Positions 8,808-18,031 are shown, counted from the stretch's first letter. The stretch: 64,000 nt of DNA from GW2011-AR18 sp038046085 (GCA_038046085.1 JBBSWW010000004.1:1-64000); one strand, 5' to 3'. A program made the numbers and translations. Notes: generated from the sequence alone by a model not told the origin.

Positions 8808-9314
8808 TTACCTCTTAATAAACGTAAATTTTTTATGATTTTGATCCATGTCAAGGAATTCGTCAGTAGCTTCCCTTAATTTACCAGAACAACTCTTACC
8901 AAAGGCCATAACTTCGACTTTACAGCCTAAAGCTCTCTTAAGATGTTCAACTAAAGGAATATAATCGCCATCACCACTAATAAGAATAACAACATCTAAT
9001 TTAGGAGCTAATTCAATAGCATCAATGGCAATACCAACATCCCAGTCAGCTTTTTTGTTTCCACCATAAAAAACTTGTAAATCTTTTAATTTAACTTCAA
9101 AACCAATACCATCTAAAGCTTTATGGAAATTTTCTTCATCTTTTTCACCCGCTCTTACAGCATAGGCAAAAGCCCTTACTAACTTACGACCATTAACAGC
9201 TTCTTTTAATATTTCTTTAAAATTAACTTTAGAATTATATAAAGCACGAGCAGAATAATACATGTTCTGAACATCAACAAAAACACCAACTCTTTGTTCC
9301 TTATTAACAACCAT
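8808..9314 (-). CDS. NYN (LabA/DUF88-like) domain RNase
   Basis: 168 residues covering one NYN/PIN-like domain. Conserved acidic sites: Asp14 in VGVFVDVQNM, Asp90/Asp92 in KADWDVGIAID, and Asp115/Asp117 in ILISGDGDYIP. These form the metal-binding pocket of the LabA-like group, thought to act on RNA. The C-terminal tail is basic. It starts 88 bases from the divergent beta-helix gene and likely shares that intergenic region for its promoter. Target RNA is unknown. Confidence 0.85.
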   Translation of the reverse strand: MVVNKEQRVGVFVDVQNMYYSARALYNSKVNFKEILKEAVNGRKLVRAFAYAVRAGEKDEENFHKALDGIGFEVKLKDLQVFYGGNKKADWDVGIAIDAIELAPKLDVVILISGDGDYIPLVEHLKRALGCKVEVMAFGKSCSGKLREATDEFLDMDQNHKKFTFIKR

Positions 9315-9401
9315 AAAAATTATTTTAGGAAAACTTCCTTTTATACTTTTGCTTTATAAAAGAAAAATATTATAAACCTCTAAAATTATCTAATTAAAAA
9401 A

Positions 9402-12400
9402 ATGGTGAAAATAACATATTTATTTGTATTATTTATATTATTTTCTAGCATAGTTACAGCGACTTCCAGCTTAAATGATGGGATAATAGTAATCAGTGGG
9501 AAAGGCAATACAATACAAACAGTATATAACGAAGTCAACACTCCTATATCATTTAATTATAATAATGCAACAGGAACAATAATTGCATCTGATGTGAATA
9601 TAACACTTTCAACAAACGCAGAATTATTTATTTACAATGTCTCCTTTTACTTCAATGGAACTGCAGGAAGATCTTTTAATTTAACAAGCAATGGGAATTT
9701 AACAATAAATTATACAAAATTTAGCTTACTAAATACTACAGTATTAAACAATATTACAGATATTTATTATTATTTTGATATACAAGGAGGCTCTAGATTA
9801 AATGTATTATATTCTAATATCACATCTATAGGCTCTTCAGTAAGATATGGAACATCCAGTGATGGAATAAACATTAATACTAATCATACAATTATAAAGA
9901 ACAGTTTATTTTATGGTTGGAAATATACAGATGAATATCTATTAAATTTTGCAGGAGGAATAAATCATACATTCCAAAATAATACAATACATATAAATAG
10001 CAATGGTACAAAAATAATTATATTATCTGCATTGGTTAATAATAGTAATATAATTCAAAATAATGTAAATATCTCATCTTCTATAACAACACCTACAACA
10101 ATTTTGCAAATATTAGGGCAAAATAATACAATATCAAATAATACAATTTATGGAATGGCAGATTATGGGATAGAACTAAATGGAGCAAAAAATACAACTA
10201 TAACAAATAACACCATTGATGTTTTTGGCGGAATAAATAATAGTCTATATCTGCAATCTAGTTCTGACTCTAATATAATCTATAATAATAAGTTCTTATC
10301 AAATGTTGTAATCTCAAATTCAGCATACAATAATATAACAGCCAATGATTTTAATATAACCAAATCATCATATTCAACATTTTCATCAAGACCATTAGCA
10401 TTTATATTAAGTTCATCAAATAACAGTAAAGTCAGCTATAACAATTTTACAACAACAACAGGAATAAAAATAGGTGATATGTATGCTATGGTATTGGATT
10501 CAGCTCTGAGAAATGAAATCAATTTTAATAGAATTAATATTACAGAGAACCAGACAAATCCAATACTTTTGATGACAGGAACTAATTATACATCCATAGA
10601 TTCAAACTTATTATGGACAAATTCCACACGGCAGGGAATAGCAATATTCTCAGAATCAAGCAATAATACAATATCAAACAATAATGTCACTATAACAAGC
10701 ACAACAGCAGCTTCAGGAAATAGCGGGTCTGTAATAATACCAAGCTCAGCAATTAACAACAGTATCTATGGAAATAGAATTGAATCTAATATCACAGCTT
10801 CTGGAGAGTGTATTACATTAACAAGATCATTAATTACAAGGGTATTTAACAATACATTTGGAATATGTCCTGGAAGTGAACTATCTATAGGTGCAGGATC
10901 AAACAATTCTATAATCTATTATAACACATTTACAGGAAGATCAAAAGTCAAGGATACAGGAAACAATAATACCTGGAACTTATCATCAAGCAATGGAGGA
11001 GGCAATAGGTGGAAAAACTTCGATAAGCCTATAGAGGAATGCATAGATAATGATTACAACACCTATTGTGATATACCACTAAATATATCAAATTCTTCAG
11101 GTAGTGTTATAACAAATGATTATCTCCCAATATATAATGTTTCTTTAAGAGAATTAAATATAACAGCAGATTCATCATCATTAACATTAGATTCTGATGT
11201 AAACGGGACATATTCATTAAATATAATAAACACAGGAGATGAGAATGAGACATTAATATTATCATTATTAGATCCAGACAATTTAGATACAAAACTTTTC
11301 AACACAACAAATATTACCTATACTCTATCATTAAAAGGAAGGATAAATGCAACATATGTACTTCCATTAACAATAGGAAGTTTTACAGAAATAAATTATA
11401 CAACAATGATAAAAGCAAATTCTACAACACTTACTACAGTAAACTCAAGCTTAAATATCACAACATCAATAAGCTTGACATTATTATTACAAAACTTGAC
11501 ATGGCAAACCAACCTGACAGGAATTTACAAGGGTTCAGTAATAACAGGTGATATTGATAACAATGGATATAATGATGTTATAATATTTGGAGATAGATTG
11601 GGATGCACTGATTATGAAAAAAATATAACAGCTGATTGCTTTGGAAAAGTGTTTACAAACAATAAAACATCATTATTAACAAACACTAATTGGAGCATAA
11701 ATATTACCCCATTGGCTTTCTCTTCAGGAGTTTTAGGAGATATAGATAGAGATAATGACAGCGACTTAATTGTAATAGGAAGAAATGCACAAACTCTCTA
11801 TACACAAGTTTATATAAATAATGGGACAAGTTTTGCAGAAAATACAGTTTGGGAGATGAATCTTACAAAGGTTTATTCAGGAACAGCAATACTAGGATAT
11901 GTGAATAATGATCAACTATTAGACCTGTTTATTACAGGATGTAATGCCACATCATGCACTAATGTTTATAGTGCTGTTTATACAAACAATGGTACATCAT
12001 TTATTTATAATTTAAGCTATTCATCAAATATTACTAGTGGAGGGTTTTCTTCGGCAGCATTTATAGATGCAGAAAATGATAATGATAATGATCTGCTTGT
12101 TACAGGATGCGGAACGGTTACTGGGGACACAGGCGAGGAATGTACAAACGGATTTACACATTTTTATCAAAATAACGGAACAGCATATAATATTAATATG
12201 ACATGGGGTCCTGAATTTTTCCAGGGAGGACTAGGCACTTTAGGATTAGGAGATATAGATAATGATAAAGATATTGATATTTATTGGACTGGATTTGATT
12301 CTGGTGAATCATCTCTAATACACAGGGTTTACCAAAATAATCTTACAGGATTCAAAAGGAATACAACACTTGAAGTTGGATTAAATCCTCACCTCTCTGG

Positions 12401-13973
12401 TGATATACAGTTTGGAGATTTCAATAATGATGGAAAATTAGATGCTGTAGGAACAGGATTAGATTCCAATGTCCAACCATTTACAACATTTTATATGAAT
12501 AATGGAACAGGATTCAGCTCTAATGCATCATACAATAGAAATTTAACATCATTAACTCTATCAGCATTAGCTATTGATGATTTCAATAATGACACAAAAT
12601 TAGATTTATTATTAATGGGAAATACAACATCAGAATCTAGGATATATCTTTACACAAATAGGATAAGAATTGCTAATACAAGACCTCAAAGACCACAATT
12701 CTTTTTCTTAAATAATAGTGCCAATCAGATAACATTCAGTTGGACATCAGGAAACGATACAGAAACACAGAATAATGGTCTTTACTATAAACTAAGAATA
12801 AGCAATATTTCTGAGGGAAAAGAGATACTAAGCGATGTCTATGGAAGTTCATCAGAACCTGCATATGGAAAATTCGGAAACATGCAGCAGAGAAGAAATA
12901 TAACATTAAATTTACCTAATAATAAAGCTTATTTCTGGTGTGTGGAAACAATAGACACAGGATATTTGAGTAGCGGTTGTTCAACAGAATGGATATTTGA
13001 TATACTACAACCAAATGTAACACTAACATCTAGTCTTGCAAGCACCACTACTTCACAATCACCTACAGCAACATGCACAGTAACAGATTTGGGGCAGATA
13101 AGTAATGTTACAATATTCCATGGAAATAATATAGTGTGCACTAATAATGATTCATGCTCTGGAACATTTTCTTCAGCTAACATAGGAACAAAAAGTATTT
13201 CATGTTTGGCAACTGATAACTCTGGAAATAGCAGAAACGTGTCAATCAATGTAAGTTTTATAGCACCAACAATTGATTCAAGCTCATCAAGTTCTGGAGG
13301 ATCAGGAATTAGTTCAGAGACAATAATACATGCAGAAGAAAACAGGTTAGTAATAGATCAAGCTGATAGCGGAACAGTAATAAATTATAAACCACAAAGT
13401 AAAGATCTTGGAATAGATTCATTAAAATTCAAGTCTACAACATTATTAAAGAATGTACAAATAGAGATAAAACCTAAAGTTTTAGAAGAAAACTTTGGAG
13501 TAATAGTCTACAAATCATTCGAGATAAATGCTTATCAAGAAAATAGCAATAATAAAATAGAGATAAAACCTAAAGATGTAGAAATAAAATTTATCTTACC
13601 AGAAACATTCTTAACAGAAAATGGAATAACAAGAGGTGATGTTATATTATATAAAATTGTTAATGGACACCTTGAGGCACAAGAGACAGAATTTTTAAAT
13701 AGTGATGATGGTTCATTAATGTATGTTGCTAAAAGTGATGGGTTTGGAACTTATCTATTCGGCGGAAAAAATCCTGAAATTATAACAGAGAGTGCTGATA
13801 AAATAGATATGAAAATTAATTCTAGTAATAAAAATGTTTTAATATATTCTATATTAATAATTCTTATTATAGCAATATTAACATTTGCAATATTTACTAT
13901 AAAATCTAAACACAAGATAATCTCAATAACAGAAAAGAAAAAATTTAGAAAAGTAAAATTAAAAAACTTATAA
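9402..13973 (+). CDS. Giant surface protein: beta-helix, FG-GAP repeats, PGF-pre-PGF domain, C-terminal anchor
   Basis: 1523 residues, the largest gene here. A signal peptide (to about residue 22) is followed by about 530 residues of Asn-rich right-handed beta-helix repeats of the NosD type (recurring NNTI/NNxI units), then about seven FG-GAP/VCBS repeats (for example GDIDNNGYNDVIIFG and GDFNNDGKLDAVGTG), a fibronectin-like segment with a CxxC-containing Ig-like stretch, a Ser-rich linker, a PGF-pre-PGF domain and a final transmembrane helix with a basic tail. Many NxS/T sequons suggest glycosylation. Likely an adhesin or cell-surface contact protein. It overlaps the convergent protease gene by 6 bases (TTATAA). 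Confidence 0.85.
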   Translation: MVKITYLFVLFILFSSIVTATSSLNDGIIVISGKGNTIQTVYNEVNTPISFNYNNATGTIIASDVNITLSTNAELFIYNVSFYFNGTAGRSFNLTSNGNLTINYTKFSLLNTTVLNNITDIYYYFDIQGGSRLNVLYSNITSIGSSVRYGTSSDGININTNHTIIKNSLFYGWKYTDEYLLNFAGGINHTFQNNTIHINSNGTKIIILSALVNNSNIIQNNVNISSSITTPTTILQILGQNNTISNNTIYGMADYGIELNGAKNTTITNNTIDVFGGINNSLYLQSSSDSNIIYNNKFLSNVVISNSAYNNITANDFNITKSSYSTFSSRPLAFILSSSNNSKVSYNNFTTTTGIKIGDMYAMVLDSALRNEINFNRINITENQTNPILLMTGTNYTSIDSNLLWTNSTRQGIAIFSESSNNTISNNNVTITSTTAASGNSGSVIIPSSAINNSIYGNRIESNITASGECITLTRSLITRVFNNTFGICPGSELSIGAGSNNSIIYYNTFTGRSKVKDTGNNNTWNLSSSNGGGNRWKNFDKPIEECIDNDYNTYCDIPLNISNSSGSVITNDYLPIYNVSLRELNITADSSSLTLDSDVNGTYSLNIINTGDENETLILSLLDPDNLDTKLFNTTNITYTLSLKGRINATYVLPLTIGSFTEINYTTMIKANSTTLTTVNSSLNITTSISLTLLLQNLTWQTNLTGIYKGSVITGDIDNNGYNDVIIFGDRLGCTDYEKNITADCFGKVFTNNKTSLLTNTNWSINITPLAFSSGVLGDIDRDNDSDLIVIGRNAQTLYTQVYINNGTSFAENTVWEMNLTKVYSGTAILGYVNNDQLLDLFITGCNATSCTNVYSAVYTNNGTSFIYNLSYSSNITSGGFSSAAFIDAENDNDNDLLVTGCGTVTGDTGEECTNGFTHFYQNNGTAYNINMTWGPEFFQGGLGTLGLGDIDNDKDIDIYWTGFDSGESSLIHRVYQNNLTGFKRNTTLEVGLNPHLSGDIQFGDFNNDGKLDAVGTGLDSNVQPFTTFYMNNGTGFSSNASYNRNLTSLTLSALAIDDFNNDTKLDLLLMGNTTSESRIYLYTNRIRIANTRPQRPQFFFLNNSANQITFSWTSGNDTETQNNGLYYKLRISNISEGKEILSDVYGSSSEPAYGKFGNMQQRRNITLNLPNNKAYFWCVETIDTGYLSSGCSTEWIFDILQPNVTLTSSLASTTTSQSPTATCTVTDLGQISNVTIFHGNNIVCTNNDSCSGTFSSANIGTKSISCLATDNSGNSRNVSINVSFIAPTIDSSSSSSGGSGISSETIIHAEENRLVIDQADSGTVINYKPQSKDLGIDSLKFKSTTLLKNVQIEIKPKVLEENFGVIVYKSFEINAYQENSNNKIEIKPKDVEIKFILPETFLTENGITRGDVILYKIVNGHLEAQETEFLNSDDGSLMYVAKSDGFGTYLFGGKNPEIITESADKIDMKINSSNKNVLIYSILIILIIAILTFAIFTIKSKHKIISITEKKKFRKVKLKNL

Positions 13974-14615
13974 TAATGCTGGAAGAATAAAAACTAAAAA
14001 AATAGATATAATCACCATAGAAAAATAGATTATCTTATTCCACTTAAATATCTTAGCACCATCAAACTGCCAGAAAGGAATCATATTAAATAAAGCTAAC
14101 CAACTATTAACTAAAAAACCAATAATTGGAATAGACAAGTATAAAGGAAGGGAGATAATCTGAGAAGTGTCAAGAGATAGCATGCTGAAACCATCAAAGA
14201 TGTATATAACTAATAAACATAATAATGAGATTATAATATTAGTAAAAGGACCTGCTAAAGATATAATGCCAGTTTTTCTTTTATCATAAATATTAGACAA
14301 TATCATAACAGCACCAGGAGCAGCAAAAACAAAACCGAAAAAACTCATGATAACTGCCAAGAAAAGCATCTCATCAAAACTACGGAATTCAGCTTTAAAC
14401 CTATATCTCTGAGCAATGACCTTATGAGATAATTCGTGAAGAAGAAAACCGAGACCAACAGCAATTGCTGAGACTAAAAAAGCTTTAAAGAAAAGTGAGT
14501 TAATGCCACCAAGAACAATACCAAAAGCCAAAGAAACAGCAAACCAAGCTTTAGAAATATCAAACAATTCTTTATTAGAAGTTGAGAAATTCCTGAACAA
14601 ATTAAAAGTTTTCAT
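13968..14615 (-). CDS. Site-2 protease family membrane metalloprotease
   Basis: 215 residues with about six hydrophobic segments. The zinc motif HELSH (His60, Glu61, His64) lies in the second segment. The second ligand motif NMIPFWQFDG at 177-186 supplies the Asp185 zinc ligand. Both are hallmarks of M50/S2P-type intramembrane proteases. The middle SLAGPFTNII is also typical. No PDZ or CBS domain is attached. These proteases cut transmembrane anchors in regulatory cascades. Convergent with the giant surface protein, which could be chance. Confidence 0.85.
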   Translation of the reverse strand: MKTFNLFRNFSTSNKELFDISKAWFAVSLAFGIVLGGINSLFFKAFLVSAIAVGLGFLLHELSHKVIAQRYRFKAEFRSFDEMLFLAVIMSFFGFVFAAPGAVMILSNIYDKRKTGIISLAGPFTNIIISLLCLLVIYIFDGFSMLSLDTSQIISLPLYLSIPIIGFLVNSWLALFNMIPFWQFDGAKIFKWNKIIYFSMVIISIFLVFILPALL

Positions 14616-14661
14616 AACAAGAATATTTATTCAAAGATATAAAAAACTATTGTAAATATAA

Positions 14662-15297
14662 TCACTTCTTCACTTTGTTAATATATTTATGAGCAAGATG
14701 CATAGGTAATGGTAATTTATATTCAGGATCTGAAACTTTCTTAATAATCTCTAAAGACTTATCAACAGATAAGCCATGACCAGGACTAATATAGACAGGG
14801 TTAGCAAGCTCTTTAATCTTTAATGCTTTACCTTTAATTTCATCATCAATCATAATATTATCTTCATTAAGAACACCATGGATCAATTCTTTAGTAACAC
14901 CAATAGTAGGTTTGTTAATCAATACACCAACATAAGAAGCAAGACCAACCTTAGACCTACGAAGAGCACCATCACCACGAATAATAAGAACGTCTGGTTT
15001 ATTCTTAAGATTCCTATAAGCTTCCATGATAATAGGTCCCTCCCTAAAAGGGATAGTCCTAGGGGAATAAGACATCAATTCATCACCTTCAGTAAAATTA
15101 ACTTCAATCTCTGCTAAAGAATTATAATCAATAACAACAGCACAACACTTGTATTTTTTGTTAATAGAAGCAATCTCAAAAGAGGCAACAGTCTTAATAT
15201 CAGAAATTGAGTCTTTAAGGGAAATCGCTTTAATAACCTTTTTCTCAATATCCATGAACTCTTTTAAGTCAAAGCCTTTTTGCATATTATAATCCAA
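14662..15297 (-). CDS. nfi: Endonuclease V (deoxyinosine-specific)
   Basis: 211 residues. Endonuclease V recognises deoxyinosine and cuts nearby in the same strand. Matching features: VVIDYNS (catalytic Asp), SPRTIPFREGP (substrate Tyr region and catalytic Glu), a GDG core followed by RRSKVGLASYVGV, and TIGVTKEL. The usual DGHG..HPRRFG loop is shortened and lacks both histidines here, so the region binding the cleaved strand differs from bacterial enzymes. It lies next to the initiator tRNA gene, transcribed away from it. Confidence 0.85.
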   Translation of the reverse strand: MDYNMQKGFDLKEFMDIEKKVIKAISLKDSISDIKTVASFEIASINKKYKCCAVVIDYNSLAEIEVNFTEGDELMSYSPRTIPFREGPIIMEAYRNLKNKPDVLIIRGDGALRRSKVGLASYVGVLINKPTIGVTKELIHGVLNEDNIMIDDEIKGKALKIKELANPVYISPGHGLSVDKSLEIIKKVSDPEYKLPLPMHLAHKYINKVKK

Positions 15298-15369
15298 ATG
15301 ATATAATATATACTATTGGAAAGGTTTATAAAAATAACGAGGATACTAAAAATCAGCGGGATGGGACAG

Positions 15370-15399
15370 CATTATTAAGATTCTCTTAATTTTGTCCAA
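15370..15399 (+). other. Predicted D-loop intron of initiator tRNA-Met (30 nt)
   Basis: GGAC (15364-15367) can pair with GTCC (15394-15397) as the 4-bp central helix of a bulge-helix-bulge, flanked by 3-base bulges AGC and AAC. Cutting after the second base of each bulge removes this segment. Inside it, ATTAAGA and TCTTAAT form a 7-bp hairpin with a TTC loop. The outer helix is weak, so this is a relaxed splice motif. The site is non-canonical (D loop). Confidence 0.75.
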
Positions 15400-15423
15400 C
15401 TAGGAGTGTCCGTCGGGCTCATA

Positions 15424-15436
15424 AATCATTTGAGAG
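15424..15436 (+). other. Predicted anticodon-loop intron of initiator tRNA-Met (13 nt)
   Basis: CTCA (15418-15421) pairs with TGAG (15431-15434) to make the central helix, with bulges TAA and AGA. Cutting after the second bulge base places the intron between positions 37 and 38, the canonical archaeal site, and restores a 7-base CTCATAA loop. Confidence 0.8.
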
Positions 15437-16259
15437 ACCCGAAGGTCGAAGGTTCAAATCCTTCTCCCGCTAATAATTTTATAACTTTTTTATTATTCTT
15501 ATTAACTTCTAACCATTCTTGATACTTCTTAATATGTTTTGGATGTCTTAGTCTTATTATTTTTAATATATCAACGAAATATCTATGTCCATACATATCA
15601 AATCTGTATGTTATTGTGTATCCTGCTTTTGCTCTTGGATCTTCATCATATACCATGTAAACTTTACCTTTAAATTCCAGACCAAATGATTTTAATGCTT
15701 GCCAAACCTCTTTAGTAAAACTTTCACTTTTAGAATCAAAACAAATTTGTGGGTAATATGGTTCGCTTCCTTTTCTTCTTGTTAGACACAAACCGAAATC
15801 TGTATCAAAGAGACCTTGTACAAATGATAATATCATATCTTTATCTTCTAAAAATATTTCTGGAATCTTTATGCTTTTGTATTTCTTCCCTCTTGGTAGA
15901 CAAATAATTTTAGTAAGAAATTGGACTATTCCTTTTGATTCATATCTAAAACCATATGTTCCATCACCTAAATCTTTTGGATTTATATTAACATTAAATA
16001 GTTCTTTCATTAGTCTTTTAATATTTATATCGTAAAATTCTTTTTCATCTTTTGGATTGCCTCCACAGCTTATGCTATATCTTACTCCACCATCTTTATC
16101 ATCTTTTGAAATATGTCCGTCTCCAGCTAATATTCCACATAAATATGCTAATTCTGTTGTTAATTTCTTTGGAACTTCAATTTCCCTTTTTATATCATAA
16201 TTACTAAAGCTGATTTCTGGTATTTCTTCCAAACTTAAATCTATAGCTTGATAAACCAT
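15426..16259 (-). CDS. Free-standing LAGLIDADG endonuclease overlapping the initiator tRNA
   Basis: 277 residues with two LAGLIDADG motifs: AYLCGILAGDGHIS at about 38-51 and SFVQGLFDTDFG at about 145-156, both with the metal-binding Asp. The intervening segment follows the usual homing-endonuclease spacing. The ORF runs antisense into the initiator tRNA gene: its last 14 residues (AGEGFEPSTFGSLK) are the complement of the tRNA 3' half, and its TGA stop lies inside the tRNA anticodon intron. TTTATAAGG about 30 bases before the ATG is a plausible TATA box for a leaderless message. Likely a homing endonuclease associated with the tRNA locus. Confidence 0.85.
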   Translation of the reverse strand: MVYQAIDLSLEEIPEISFSNYDIKREIEVPKKLTTELAYLCGILAGDGHISKDDKDGGVRYSISCGGNPKDEKEFYDINIKRLMKELFNVNINPKDLGDGTYGFRYESKGIVQFLTKIICLPRGKKYKSIKIPEIFLEDKDMILSFVQGLFDTDFGLCLTRRKGSEPYYPQICFDSKSESFTKEVWQALKSFGLEFKGKVYMVYDEDPRAKAGYTITYRFDMYGHRYFVDILKIIRLRHPKHIKKYQEWLEVNKNNKKVIKLLAGEGFEPSTFGSLK

Positions 16260-16291
16260 AATCTATTATTCAGCAATTTTTCCTTATAAAT

Positions 16292-16321
16292 CTCGCGAGC
16301 GTCCGTGTCGTGTCCAGTGGA
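16292..16321. promoter_or_regulatory. GC-rich palindromic patch upstream of the tRNA-linked endonuclease
   Basis: In an otherwise AT-rich spacer this short patch is GC-rich and contains CTCGCGAG (8-bp perfect palindrome, 16292-16299) and TCCAGTGGA (16313-16321, inverted repeat). It lies just upstream of the TATA-like TTTATAA of the minus-strand endonuclease gene, the usual place for an operator or activator site. The rest of the spacer to 16442 has no gene I can support. Confidence 0.35.
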
Positions 16322-16442
16322 GAGAATGTGTTTTATTGCACTTATAGCTTTCTTTAAAAAGATTACTTCTAAAAAGCTGAAAATAACCCTATTGTTTCTG
16401 ATGTGTCATTCAAAAAAACTGAAAATCTTTCAATAAAATATA

Positions 16443-17147
16443 TCATTTCTTAGACATTTTCCATAGTTCTTCAAAATATTTCTTAAATGAATCACTTAAT
16501 TGTTTGCTCTTAGTTAGAGTTCCTATCAATGGTGTTGTCCACATAAGCATTGCAACGTAATCACTAAAAATTACTATAGTTGATGGTTGGTTATATTCTG
16601 AGGATAAATATCTTATCTCATTTAATTTATGTTTTATTGACTTTGTATTTTTTAAATATAATAACCTTGCATGAATGTTCTTTCTTTCTCTTTGTTTCAT
16701 ATATATTTTTAAATGAATTGGAAATTGTTTCTCCCATTCTTCTGAAGCTCCTATTCCATAAATTGTTTTTCCTTCGTTTATTATCTTTGATAATATTGTC
16801 TTAAAACCTTCTTTTCCTTCGAATACCCCTACTATAGGTTTTTCATCTTTAGTATTTAATTTCTTTTCTAGAACTGGTATTATATCCTGTGCTATATCTT
16901 CTTTTTCTTTAACATAATCTAACAATTTACTTGGACTTATTGATCTGAAATATTTGACATTATTTTTAATACAGTAAGATATTAATCCTTTTTTTATTAA
17001 ACTATTCAATGAATCGTAGATGTTAGTTCTATGTTCTTTGGTTATTTTAGATAACTGAGTTGCAGTTGTTTCTTTTAATTCATATAGTGCAATGTAAGCA
17101 TTTGCTTCTCTTTCAGTCAGTCCTAAAGATATTAGTTCTTCTTTCAT
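16443..17147 (-). CDS. TrmB-family transcriptional regulator
   Basis: 234 residues. The N-terminal winged helix is typical of TrmB (LGLTEREANAYIALYELKE, then TATQLSKITKEHRTNIYDSL), followed by a short coiled coil and an effector-like domain (VGVFEGKEGFKTILSKII). TrmB proteins are archaeal sugar-responsive or general metabolic regulators. The domain layout matches the two other TrmB genes in the window (57074 and 60122), so these are paralogs. Divergent from the 202-residue unknown protein, with only 56 bases between starts. Confidence 0.85.
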   Translation of the reverse strand: MKEELISLGLTEREANAYIALYELKETTATQLSKITKEHRTNIYDSLNSLIKKGLISYCIKNNVKYFRSISPSKLLDYVKEKEDIAQDIIPVLEKKLNTKDEKPIVGVFEGKEGFKTILSKIINEGKTIYGIGASEEWEKQFPIHLKIYMKQRERKNIHARLLYLKNTKSIKHKLNEIRYLSSEYNQPSTIVIFSDYVAMLMWTTPLIGTLTKSKQLSDSFKKYFEELWKMSKK

Positions 17148-17203
17148 GTTGTATAAATATACACCACTCTTATTTAAGTATTCTCTATTGCTACTTATAT
17201 GTT

Positions 17204-17812
17204 ATGACATTAGCAAATGAACCCGCTTTAAGTAAAGGAGATTTAGTTTATTTAATTAGTGAATATTCATTTGTTATAGCAGTTTTTGATAGATATTCTG
17301 ATTATTATGAGTATAAACCAGAAAATGAAACTTCTAAAGATAGATTTGTTGTATCAAATAACAAAAAAAATTTAAAATCCAATATCTGGCACTTATTTTT
17401 TACATCAGGTATATTATACTTCAAAAAACCTCTAAATGTTGATTTTGGAAGTAACAAACTTAATAATATTCCTAATATAACTCATTGTACTGATGATTCT
17501 ATTGAACGTATACCCAATTTAACACGTTTTGGTTATTTCAATGCAATTAATCATCGCTGTGGTGGAGACAGAGAATTTTTTTATGGCGTTCCATTTGGTC
17601 AATCTAGCGGAGCTTATGAAGAGAGAAAATGGTGCGGATTATTTACTAGGACAAGAGATCCAAATGATATTTGGCCAATAAATATTTATAATAAAAAAGA
17701 TGAAGCTTTAGTTTTTTTGAATGGAACTTCTATGAATTCATATATACCATTAATAGAAAAATTAGCTTCTAAAAATCATAAATTTTTGGATTTTATAATA
17801 AATATAATTTAA
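17204..17812 (+). CDS. Hypothetical protein (202 aa)
   Basis: The ATG at 17204 is chosen because upstream in-frame codons run inside the divergent TrmB gene. The product has no signal peptide or membrane span and is rich in Tyr, Asn and Phe. Cysteines are at NITHCTDD, HRCGGDRE and KWCGLF. I do not recognise a family. Shared divergent spacing with the TrmB gene makes it a candidate TrmB target. Confidence 0.6.
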   Translation: MTLANEPALSKGDLVYLISEYSFVIAVFDRYSDYYEYKPENETSKDRFVVSNNKKNLKSNIWHLFFTSGILYFKKPLNVDFGSNKLNNIPNITHCTDDSIERIPNLTRFGYFNAINHRCGGDREFFYGVPFGQSSGAYEERKWCGLFTRTRDPNDIWPINIYNKKDEALVFLNGTSMNSYIPLIEKLASKNHKFLDFIINII

Positions 17813-17918
17813 ATTATTAATATTGTCTATATAGAAAAGTCTCTATAAATTATTTTTTATATTATACTTATTATAACTAAAATATGGATATAACTTTTTA
17901 TCTGAAAAAGGAAGGAAT

Positions 17919-17996
17919 ATGGGAACTTATAAAACTCTTAAAGAGGCTAAAAATAGATTAAGACAGATAGAGTATTTCAAGCATAAGAAACAATAG
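17919..17996 (+). CDS. Possible micro-ORF (25 aa)
   Basis: Starts MGTYKTLKEAKNRLRQIEY and ends in a basic KHKKQ tail. It has GGAAGGAAT just before the ATG, which could serve as a ribosome binding site. It lies in the 219-base gap between the 202-residue protein and RNase HII. Coding status is uncertain; nothing else is visible in this gap apart from an AT-rich promoter region. Confidence 0.25.
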   Translation: MGTYKTLKEAKNRLRQIEYFKHKKQ

Positions 17997-18031
17997 AAAT
18001 CTAATTAAATAAGATAAAAATCAGTTCTTTA

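Larger units (their letters stand above)
15355..15472 (+). tRNA. Initiator tRNA-Met (CAT) with two predicted introns
   Basis: The acceptor arm pairs AGCGGGA (15355-15361) with TCCCGCT (15465-15471), discriminator A at 15472. The T arm is GAAGG-TTCAAAT-CCTTC. The anticodon stem TCGGG/CCCGA encloses a loop reading CTCATA before an insert. A1-T72 and the three stacked G-C pairs in the anticodon stem are marks of an archaeal initiator tRNA. Removing 15370-15399 and 15424-15436 gives a standard 75-base cloverleaf whose D arm (GGACAGCTAGGAGTGTCC) matches the archaeal initiator pattern closely. The 3' half is overlapped on the other strand by a LAGLIDADG gene. CCA is not encoded. Confidence 0.9.

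Noticed and set aside
11107..13249. Several antisense ORFs within the giant surface protein
   Set aside because: They lie wholly inside a well-supported repeat-rich gene and show low-complexity Leu/Met or Val content without start signals.
16333..16435. C/D-box sRNA candidate in the spacer
   Set aside because: CTGATGT and two CTGA strings are present but not in the required C-D'-C'-D order or spacing.
16260..16442. A full displaced initiator tRNA 3' half beyond the endonuclease, by analogy with tyrS
   Set aside because: No stretch resembling the T arm or acceptor end is present; only a 10-base partial match to the D arm was found.
17060..17203. Upstream extension of the 202-residue gene
   Set aside because: The extension lies inside the divergent TrmB gene and reads as hydrophobic shadow sequence; the ATG at 17204 is more plausible.
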